A program made the translations under genes and the position numbers. This document shows positions 16,601-21,841 of a stretch of 21,841 nt of DNA, one piece after another. The DNA lies in the NCBI GenBank assembly GCA_902490315.1, contig CABUDK010000020.1:1-21841 (forward strand). Reading direction: 5' to 3'. How positions within the stretch are numbered: position 1 is the stretch's first letter; every line of letters starts with the position of its first letter. The notes beneath the pieces are model-generated. The model searched no databases. It was given only the letters and a program-made list of their open reading frames with translations, and was not told the origin of the DNA. Origin of the DNA: an uncultured Porphyromonas sp. GTDB lineage: Bacteria; Bacteroidota; Bacteroidia; Bacteroidales; Porphyromonadaceae.

Positions 16601-17153
16601 CCTTTCGGGAACGGGCGTAGGGCACAACATGACACTGGTAGTGGATGGTCGTGAGGACTTGACTTTTAACCTCAACAGCAGCTACACCGCCTCTGAGATG
16701 GAGGCGGGTGTGGGACGGGTGCTTTACCTACTGCCTGAGCTGCCCGATGGCGATCATACAGCGACCTTTACGGTGTGGGACGTGTGCAACAATGTGACGG
16801 AGCAGAGCTTTGCCTTCCGTGTGCGTGCTGGTCAAGCGCCGACGGTGGTCGAGAGTCGTGCCCGTCCTGGGGTCTTGACGGCTGATGATCCGCTGGTCGT
16901 GGAGGTGTACAACAATGCGCCAGGCGTGGAGGTCGATGTGACTATCGAACTATACGACTATCGTGGTGCACTCGTTGCGCTCTCGCCACAGATGGTGGCT
17001 CGCTCTGGCTACGATACTCCGGCACTGATACGCTGGGAGCCTAAGCTACAGACGGGTGGCGCCTTGCTGCCGGGGCTTTACATCTACCGCTTGAGGATGA
17101 CGCAGGGTGACTCGGTGCCTGCCTACACTTCGGGCAAGATTGTGGTGCGCTAA
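13665..17153 (+). CDS. porU: Type IX secretion system signal peptidase/sortase PorU (peptidase C25)
   Basis: From ATG 13665 the product is 1162 residues; ATG 13671 is an equal alternative two codons on. A signal peptide (about 12-33, ending LAAQSA) sends it to the surface. The gingipain-type (C25) catalytic domain spans roughly residues 425-770. His655 is in DYTGHGGPAAW and Cys688 in WITATCDFTNYDHP, close to the position about 690 that I recall for the P. gingivalis PorU cysteine. The C-terminus has the T9SS beta-sandwich signature (GLYIYRLRMTQ ... SGKIVV), which PorU keeps uncleaved. PorU removes the CTD signal from T9SS cargo on the outer surface and joins the new C-terminus to A-LPS. In P. 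gingivalis porV follows porU; here a permease gene follows. No other T9SS component is in the window. Confidence 0.95.
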   Translation: MLMRHRLLYIYRPIYLLLVTLFVALLGLAAQSATETPLREGHWARLSVTRTGVHKVTFAALREAGIENPAEVRLFGRGGAMLSEVLEDNSLQLMPVPIYVADEAIYFYAMGMTEWIPEVSQQTFRHQQNIYSNKGYYLATDRADLPAHRIESQGAQQATETAVRTSFLAHEVHEEDRHSLRASGRKLFGEPIGGHPLSVSLSLPTPLVPAAEGQLGVAYVGLPAKKETLELTAQLGGETYKDIIKRSEDSSTSTYLAGIYHAKRFATHLTSEAQSVEVQLQVSPAGRPTYLDYVTLVAPVALQYGGKGQLAFRNFSAKSGAVAEHRIGMTGSASALQLWGCTAEGLVTSLPVAEQGGALTFTGAVTDGAGCPVEYTLFALTDAYPVEQVVALSHGGVRLDTVPDYLMITTEALRPAAERLATYHREHSGLRVQVVTQQELFDEYNGGTPDATAYRLMLWDYKQRYKAEHGAGSYHPLLLLMGDGAYDNRKVSQDWRARDFQLTEFLLTYQGENSTNIYSYSTDDYFGLLSEGQRGVGIGAQTLSVGMGRLPVRTLAEAEAVVDKIIRYDSEQVPGVWRTRACYVADNMDGYSHLWEADRIAQLMERLQPELMVSKVYMDAYAHKNVGGRTSVPEARRKLMDELQKGLLLLDYTGHGGPAAWSDEQILTQADIVRFDYPHLPVWITATCDFTNYDHPQTSAGESAMLNPTSGAIALYTTTRVVMNLANEQMNKALHESLFTPQADGFLRPMGIVMRDAKNELIRSDTTNKLNFFLLGDPALRLRMPAYETVITELAGVSLDKLSEGEAVALHAMDSVQVRGYVTNSQGVVQGDFTGRLFVTVFDAKAQVKTHIDNAPDKDPEKITSFEDYPGMLYAGIAEVKEGLFDFSFVVPKDLPYSGGNGKINLYAYSDAKGSEPYEAMGVSHAICVKPGAGEHSVVDTIPPEIRELYLGHPNFSMENPIGSTPLFVATLADASGINLSGTGVGHNMTLVVDGREDLTFNLNSSYTASEMEAGVGRVLYLLPELPDGDHTATFTVWDVCNNVTEQSFAFRVRAGQAPTVVESRARPGVLTADDPLVVEVYNNAPGVEVDVTIELYDYRGALVALSPQMVARSGYDTPALIRWEPKLQTGGALLPGLYIYRLRMTQGDSVPAYTSGKIVVR

Positions 17154-17182
17154 GAGACTCTAACCAAGCAATCTGTTTCGTT

Positions 17183-17983
17183 ATGCAGTCCGATCTCTTA
17201 GCTCTAGTCTCGGGTTCAACGCCTTTTGTGGCGGTGGTGGTGATGGCTCTCCTCGTGGCGATCAATCCGTGTCCACTGGCGACGGTGGTTTCCTCGCTGC
17301 TCTTTCTGACGGGGCGACAGACGAGTAGACGGCAAGGGTGGTGGATCGCTACGCTCTATGCGCTGGGACGCGCGCTGCTCTACTTCTCGCTCGGGCTGCT
17401 CTCGGCTTGGCTCTTGCGGACGAGCATTCAGACGCTCCAACTACAGGAGCAGATCCTGTATGGTTTGGAGCATTGGCTGGGACCGCTGATTATCCTACTG
17501 GGAGTATTGCTATGGCTGTTTGGTCGTCACGATCATCACGACCATGAGGGGCATCATCATGAGGCGGAGCCGGCGCATCAAGCGGAGGAGCTTGATCATG
17601 AGCAGGAGCAACCGCTAGAGCGGCAGGAGGCGTGGAGCTGGCGAGCCCTCTGGCTGGGCTTTAGCTCGGCTCTCTTCTTCTGCCCTGCTACGGGGCTGAT
17701 CTACTTCGGTATGCTGGTGCCTATGACTGCTCAAGCGGGGGGCGCTGTGGGGATGTTCTATCTGGGACTCTTCGCACTCCTGACGGCTAGTGTCGCTTAT
17801 CCCGTCTATGGTCTGATACGGATGGGCTTGAGTCGCTTAGCGCGCTTCGCTGGCGGTATGCAACGATGGCGCAAGTGGCTCAACATGGGAGTATCTCTTC
17901 TTTTCGTCGTGATGGGCGTTGTGATCACGCTCGTTCACCTGTTGCATGGTCACGAGTCGGCTGCACTGGTCGGCTCTTTGTAG
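17183..17983 (+). CDS. Six-helix permease of the ArsG/CcdA/SafE-like group with His-rich loop
   Basis: The 266-residue membrane protein has hydrophobic helices at about 13-36, 53-74, 90-113, 152-175, 182-205 and 230-254. Helix 1 carries NPCPLAT (28-34), the signature of the CcdA/LysE-related efflux permeases often annotated as ArsG-type (aromatic arsenical) or sulfite-exporter-like. Between helices 3 and 4 is a soluble loop (about 114-150) with many His and acidic residues (RHDHHDHEGHHHEAE). Such loops usually bind Zn, Ni or Co. A second conserved segment, FFCPATGLIYFGML, mirrors the first. It starts 29 bp after porU and may share its transcript. The gene end overlaps the convergent minus-strand gene by 34 bp. 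The substrate is unknown; metal, arsenical or thiol-linked roles are all open. Confidence 0.75.
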   Translation: MQSDLLALVSGSTPFVAVVVMALLVAINPCPLATVVSSLLFLTGRQTSRRQGWWIATLYALGRALLYFSLGLLSAWLLRTSIQTLQLQEQILYGLEHWLGPLIILLGVLLWLFGRHDHHDHEGHHHEAEPAHQAEELDHEQEQPLERQEAWSWRALWLGFSSALFFCPATGLIYFGMLVPMTAQAGGAVGMFYLGLFALLTASVAYPVYGLIRMGLSRLARFAGGMQRWRKWLNMGVSLLFVVMGVVITLVHLLHGHESAALVGSL

Positions 17984-18741
17984 AGCTTGATGAAGCAGTG
18001 CGTGGCGAGGACGACATCGTGTCGAGACTTAAGCTGGTAGATGATCTCTAGGTCCTCACGACCCCACAGGAGCCTGCTGTAGAGCGATTCTAGACTGATG
18101 CGTGTCTGTAAGGGGTCGGCTTGGTAGTGCGAGATGAGGTAGTTGATGCCTTGGCGCATGGTGCAGAAGCGTCGCTTGGTCCGCAGACTTTCACTGGGCA
18201 ACTGGGAGTGCTGCAGGTCGTGCGCTAGGACGGCTAGGTGAAAGGATAGGCTATGCCCCACGATCATCTGCGTACTCTCTAGATCTCTGAGAAATAGCTC
18301 TAGTACGGCTTGGGGTGGCTCGCCATGCCCAGCGACAAACTCGGTCGTTAGCTGGTGGTAGTCGGTCGCTTCGCTTGTGATCGGCACACCACTGAGCAAG
18401 AGATGGTCTTCGCTCCGTACGACACGTAGCTCTTCGTCTAGGAGAAGCCACGAGAGACTCGCTAGAAGCGGTGTGTCGATAGCGGAGAGCTGTGTTTCGT
18501 CGAGCGTGTCGTGCAGATAGCATACGGTCTCGGTGTCTACCACTAAGTAGCGGGGCATGGCACCTTCGGGCGCTGTGCTGAGCTGCAGGAGCGGAGACTC
18601 CTCGATGCTGAGTGCACAATGTGCGGCGAAGTCTCGCTCCACGCCTTTGTAGACGGGGTTGTGCTTGCGCAGTCGCTTACGACCGAAGGCGGTGATGCCA
18701 CCAGCTAAGATCAGTAGGAGCAGGAGGTCAACCCAAGTCAT
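17950..18741 (-). CDS. Membrane-anchored DEDDh exonuclease-like protein with degenerate active site
   Basis: The 263-residue product starts with a membrane helix (residues about 3-18), then a basic stretch, then an RNase-H-fold domain of the DnaQ/Exo type. Motif I is intact: YLVVDTET with Asp69 and Glu71. Motif II, normally HNxxFD, reads HSLSFH (163-168), so the Asn is Ser and the metal-binding Asp is His. Motif III, normally HxxxxD, has His241, but position 246 is Ala. Two of the four metal ligands are therefore gone. The overall spacing and the segments LASLSWLLLDEELRVV and TKRRFCTMRQGINYL still fit the family. It is probably an inactive or re-purposed nuclease fold, possibly nucleic-acid-binding. 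It is 36 bp downstream of the nucleotidase gene and overlaps the convergent permease gene by 34 bp. Confidence 0.75.
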   Translation of the reverse strand: MTWVDLLLLLILAGGITAFGRKRLRKHNPVYKGVERDFAAHCALSIEESPLLQLSTAPEGAMPRYLVVDTETVCYLHDTLDETQLSAIDTPLLASLSWLLLDEELRVVRSEDHLLLSGVPITSEATDYHQLTTEFVAGHGEPPQAVLELFLRDLESTQMIVGHSLSFHLAVLAHDLQHSQLPSESLRTKRRFCTMRQGINYLISHYQADPLQTRISLESLYSRLLWGREDLEIIYQLKSRHDVVLATHCFIKLYKEPTSAADS

Positions 18742-18777
18742 TACGCTAAGCAGTTGCGTTGGCGGAAAGAGCTCCCT

Positions 18778-20535
18778 TTACTTAGCAAGGCTCTCCTCGA
18801 TGATGCGACGATCTCGCGCAATAGCAGGCGCAGCTTGCTCTTTAGGTATGAAGACCCAATTATTGTAGCGGGGCGGTGTGAGCGGCTGATGTGCTTTTGC
18901 CCACTCGATGAGGTGATAGCGCAGATCATGAGGCGAAATCCAGACGATGCGTTGGCGCAACTCTTCGGGCGAAATCCCCGCTCCTTGCGTCAGATGCCCA
19001 CCGCCACCAATAGCGCGGTATGAATTGACCGCAACAGTGTAGACGCTGTCGGTCGAGAAGGGGCGTCCGTCAGACAGGTGCTCGATAGTGACCCGCTCGC
19101 CTTGAGCTTTGCGCAGATCCACCGTGTAGTCTATCCCAGCAGCTGCGCTAAAGTTAAAGGTCGGATTGACCGTCGGGAAGCGTTGCTCGTCAGCCTGATC
19201 CTTCAGATAGAGCAGATGCTCGCCAGAGCTGGAGTCGGGTCCGCACCATAAGCCGTAGGAGTACTCTAGGTAGTCCTTTATCTCTTGCCCTGAGAGGCGC
19301 AGCTTGTAGAGATAGTTCTCATAAGGGTAGATGTCGAAGAAGTTTCGTACCCGTAGCGTGTCAGCTGGCTGTGATAAGGAGAGACGATGCGGTGCGGAGA
19401 ATGAGACGTCTGCCTCGCTCAGATCCAGTTGTAGCTGATGGAGCAAGGAGATATAAGCGGAAGGTCCGAAGAGCGCGTCCACACCTACTAGTGGCTCGGA
19501 GAGCTGTGTGATAGGCTCAGCGATAAAGCTACGCACTGTGTCAGCAAAGTCTGAGAAATAACTGACGAAAGCGGAGTCTACCGGTACGGAAGCCATTGAG
19601 ACGATCTCTCCCTGGAGCTTTTTGTCAACAACCTTGTCGCCTTGCTTGGTGATGGAGACCGTCACGTCCGCCACGTTTCTCGCATGGCTCCCAGGATTGA
19701 TCAGCAGGACGGGAGAGCCTGACGGACTCTGCACGGTCGTCTGATTAGCCTGATGATCGTGTCCGTAGAGGATCAGATCGATGCCAGAGACTCTATTTGC
19801 CAACTGCATGGCAAAGTTCTCTCCGCCTTGCTCATCGCCCAGCCCCGAGTGCATCAGAACTATGAGCAGGTCGGGATGGACATGCTCTTGGATCGTAGGG
19901 ATCCACTCGTGGGCGGTGGCGATCGGATCGGCAAAGGTCATCCCCTCGTAAGAGGACTGAGGAATCCACTCTGGCACGGATGGAGTAATCAGCCCGAGAA
20001 CGGCTACCTTGACCCCGTCGACCGTGTGGACGCTGTAAGGCGAGTAGTAAGGCTTGCCCTTGAGGGGTCCATCGCTGTGTATGATGTTGGCGGCTAGCAG
20101 CGGTGTCGCCATGTCGCGTTGCCAGCGGTGGTAGACGCTTGGCGTAGCCTCTAGATCATGGTTGCCCACGACGGCTGCATCGTAGCCCAGCAGCGTCATA
20201 GCATCGGAGACGAAGTGCGTGCGCACGGTGTCGACAAAGTTGGAGTAGTAGACCGCCGCATTACCTTGCAGCACATCACCTCCGTCGAAGAGCAATGTAC
20301 TCGTCGGGAACTCTTTCCTCACTTGAGTCACATAGGTAGAGACACGCGCTAGTCCGCTAGGCGTACAGCTGTCCTGGACAAAGTCGTAGCCCAGTATGTT
20401 GCCGTGTACATCGGTTGTGTGTAGGATACGAATTGTGTGAGTCTCTCGCTCTGCCTTTTTGCAACTAGCAAAGCTCCCCAGCAAGAGGAGCGCAGCGAGA
20501 CAATAAAGTAGGGTACGATGCTGAAATTGGTTCAT
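18778..20535 (-). CDS. Lipoprotein 5'-nucleotidase / UDP-sugar hydrolase-like metallophosphoesterase
   Basis: The ATG at 20535 gives 585 residues with a lipoprotein signal (GSFASC, Cys25); the ORF extends 30 codons upstream but that start would lose the signal. The N-terminal metallophosphatase domain has DVHGN (42-46), GGDVLQGN (85-92), GNHDLE (124-129), LMHSGLGD and YGHDHQ, the two-metal ligand set of the UshA/5'-nucleotidase/cyclic-phosphodiesterase family. The C-terminal substrate domain follows (about 350-560, ending in VAVNSYRAIGGGGHLT). It probably acts in the periplasm or at the outer membrane, freeing nucleosides or hydrolysing nucleotide sugars or 2',3'-cyclic nucleotides. It lies 22 bp after the WbpB-like gene and 36 bp before the exonuclease-like gene, so it is likely co-transcribed. 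Precise substrate is not readable. Confidence 0.88.
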   Translation of the reverse strand: MNQFQHRTLLYCLAALLLLGSFASCKKAERETHTIRILHTTDVHGNILGYDFVQDSCTPSGLARVSTYVTQVRKEFPTSTLLFDGGDVLQGNAAVYYSNFVDTVRTHFVSDAMTLLGYDAAVVGNHDLEATPSVYHRWQRDMATPLLAANIIHSDGPLKGKPYYSPYSVHTVDGVKVAVLGLITPSVPEWIPQSSYEGMTFADPIATAHEWIPTIQEHVHPDLLIVLMHSGLGDEQGGENFAMQLANRVSGIDLILYGHDHQANQTTVQSPSGSPVLLINPGSHARNVADVTVSITKQGDKVVDKKLQGEIVSMASVPVDSAFVSYFSDFADTVRSFIAEPITQLSEPLVGVDALFGPSAYISLLHQLQLDLSEADVSFSAPHRLSLSQPADTLRVRNFFDIYPYENYLYKLRLSGQEIKDYLEYSYGLWCGPDSSSGEHLLYLKDQADEQRFPTVNPTFNFSAAAGIDYTVDLRKAQGERVTIEHLSDGRPFSTDSVYTVAVNSYRAIGGGGHLTQGAGISPEELRQRIVWISPHDLRYHLIEWAKAHQPLTPPRYNNWVFIPKEQAAPAIARDRRIIEESLAK

Positions 20536-20557
20536 AGCGTGAGGGGCTTTCTTAGGA

Positions 20558-21640
20558 CTACTTGTCTGAGAGGTAAGGGTTGTACTGGTAGATGTTGCGA
20601 ATGAGGCGCACGACACGCAGGGCATCCTCTATCTCCACCGCCTGAGCGGTCGGATCTCCCAGCAGCGCGCGTGCCGTGTGGTCGATGACGAAGTGATGGT
20701 TTTGCGCCGAGCCACTGTAGGCTCCGTAGGCGTTGCCAGGCTCGCTCTCGCCTAGGTCGGGGCGGTCGTAGCCGTCTATGACGCAGTGCGTTAGCTTGTT
20801 CATAAAGGGACCATCGAGGACGATGCACCCACGCTCGCCTAGCACGGTGAGGCGCACCCCGCAGTTGGTCCCGTAGACCGCTGTCGAGTAGGTCAGCAGT
20901 CCCGTCGTATCTTGCGGGAAGGTGAGCTGCACCACGCCCGAGTCCTCAAAGTCTACCATCGTCTGGTGATTGTAATTGTAGAAGCTCCCGCCCTGCACCT
21001 CTGGCATGCCGAAGCACCAGATCAGTAGATCGAGGAAGTGTGAGTACTGCGTGAAGAGCGTCCCGCCATCTAGCTTGAGGTCGCCATGCCAGCGACGAGG
21101 TAGGTAGTAACGCTCGTCTCGATTCCAGAGACACTGCAGCTCGATCTGGTAAAGCTTGCCGAGGCGCTTCTCTTCGATCACTTGGTGCAGCCAAGCTGAG
21201 ACAGGCGTAAAGCGGTTTTGCAAGACACTATATAGGTGACAGCCGTGAGCCTTCGCTAGGGCGATCAGCTCCTCGCCCTCATCGGGGTGTAGTACAGCGG
21301 GCTTCTCGATGAGGAGCGACTTACCCGCCTTGATTAGCTCAAGAGCAATGGAGTAATGCAGCCCGTTGGGGACGCAGATCGATGCCACATCAAAGGTGTC
21401 TTCCCCACGCTCCAGCAGCTCATCCACGCTTGGATAAAAGGGAACTCCAGCAAACTGCGCAGCGCCACACTCCGAAGCAGGGAGCACGTCGACCATCCCG
21501 ACCAACTGCGTCTGCGGATGCTTTGAGATATGCTCCATGTGCCGGCGGCCGATGTGTCCGCACCCCACGACAACCCAGCGGAGGGGGCTGTGGAGTGGCG
21601 TAGGAGATGAGGTCGCTAGGTCGCTGTGGTTCGCTGTCAT
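20558..21640 (-). CDS. Gfo/Idh/MocA-family oxidoreductase, WbpB/WlbA-like
   Basis: The 360-residue protein starts with a short polar leader and a Rossmann NAD-binding motif (VVVGCGHIGRRHMEH, 23-37). EKP (112-114) follows with the usual catalytic Lys, then the substrate-side motif GGTLFTQYSHFLDLLIW (192-208) with the His/Asp pair of the family. Among Gfo/Idh/MocA enzymes this layout matches the 3-dehydrogenases of UDP-GlcNAc-uronate (WbpB/WlbA). That step precedes a DegT-type aminotransferase in making 2,3-diamino-uronic acids for surface polysaccharide. The partner aminotransferase is indeed encoded directly upstream, 14 bp away. In P. gingivalis a wbpB gene has been tied to A-LPS and T9SS cargo modification (from memory). 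The exact sugar substrate is inferred from context. Confidence 0.8.
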   Translation of the reverse strand: MTANHSDLATSSPTPLHSPLRWVVVGCGHIGRRHMEHISKHPQTQLVGMVDVLPASECGAAQFAGVPFYPSVDELLERGEDTFDVASICVPNGLHYSIALELIKAGKSLLIEKPAVLHPDEGEELIALAKAHGCHLYSVLQNRFTPVSAWLHQVIEEKRLGKLYQIELQCLWNRDERYYLPRRWHGDLKLDGGTLFTQYSHFLDLLIWCFGMPEVQGGSFYNYNHQTMVDFEDSGVVQLTFPQDTTGLLTYSTAVYGTNCGVRLTVLGERGCIVLDGPFMNKLTHCVIDGYDRPDLGESEPGNAYGAYSGSAQNHHFVIDHTARALLGDPTAQAVEIEDALRVVRLIRNIYQYNPYLSDK

Positions 21641-21654
21641 AGTGGGGGAAGCTT

Positions 21655-21841
21655 TTATAGTAGAAATTGTTTGATTCGCTCGCAGATCTCGCTAATCTGC
21701 TCGGAGGTGGTCGTTGGGGCTATCGGTAGCGAGAGCATTGTCTTCTGGAGCTCCTCCGCTACGGGGCAGGAAGCCTCAGAGGAGCCGGCGTTGTAGGCCG
21801 CTATCTGGTGAAGCATCTGCGGGTAGTAGACCCGTGCGTCG
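21655..21841 (-). CDS. C-terminal part of a DegT/DnrJ/EryC1/StrS aminotransferase (partial)
   Basis: Only the last 61 codons are in the window; the 5' part lies beyond position 21841. Reading from 21840 down, the segment contains VYYPQMLHQIAAY, then CPVAEELQKTMLSLPIAPTT and SEQISEICERIKQFL, ending at TAA (21655-21657). The pattern YYPxxLHxxxAY ... CPxAExLxxxxLSLPI is the standard end of PLP-dependent sugar aminotransferases of the WbpE/DegT type. It is 14 bp upstream of the WbpB-like gene and would add the amino group at the 3-keto position that WbpB makes. Confidence 0.88.
   Translation of the reverse strand, partial: DARVYYPQMLHQIAAYNAGSSEASCPVAEELQKTMLSLPIAPTTTSEQISEICERIKQFLL

Overview
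The window looks like a chromosomal segment from a Porphyromonas-type member of the Bacteroidota. A T9SS signal peptidase/sortase of the gingipain (C25) family (PorU) is present. The ftsK-lolA gene pair is in an arrangement that is common in this phylum. Upstream regions repeatedly carry the Bacteroidota -7 promoter element TAnnTTTG, and Shine-Dalgarno sequences are largely absent. The GC-rich codon use fits the asaccharolytica/uenonis branch better than P. gingivalis, but the species assignment is inference.

Layout. The window opens with the 3' end of tmRNA (ssrA) and a hairpin. A small HSL-type alpha/beta hydrolase follows (256-1191). Next is a tight housekeeping operon of ftsK, lolA-like, panD and ffh (1518-6505), with a promoter at about 1436 and a strong terminator at 6533-6587. 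Two exported-protein genes come next, each with its own -7 element: a lipoprotein of unknown function (6645-7763) and a secreted C1B (bleomycin-hydrolase-like) cysteine peptidase (8177-9373). A 553-bp intergenic region then carries a perfect 28-bp inverted repeat of a palindromic module. Two cell-wall enzymes follow, a LytM/M23 peptidase with a LysM domain and a PBP4-type DD-carboxypeptidase. After another repeat-bearing spacer come rplS with a promoter and terminator, porU, and a His-rich ArsG/CcdA-like permease.

The right end is on the minus strand. A DegT-type sugar aminotransferase (cut by the window edge), a WbpB-like UDP-sugar oxidoreductase, a lipoprotein 5'-nucleotidase and a membrane-anchored DEDDh exonuclease-like protein are closely spaced and are probably one transcript. 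This transcript meets the permease gene tail to tail with a 34-bp overlap.

How the parts relate. PorU removes the C-terminal signal of T9SS cargo and links the cargo to A-LPS. The WbpB/DegT pair is the type that makes 2,3-diamino-uronic acid sugars found in such polysaccharides. The two functions therefore sit within about 4 kb, although the usual partner gene porV is not next to porU. Most of the window is ordinary core genome. The points most worth a second look are the palindromic inverted-repeat module at 9520-9639, the exonuclease-like protein that has lost two of its four metal-binding acids, and the 21-bp repeats that form a terminator at 12731-12790. I see no CRISPR array, transposase, phage gene or defence system.
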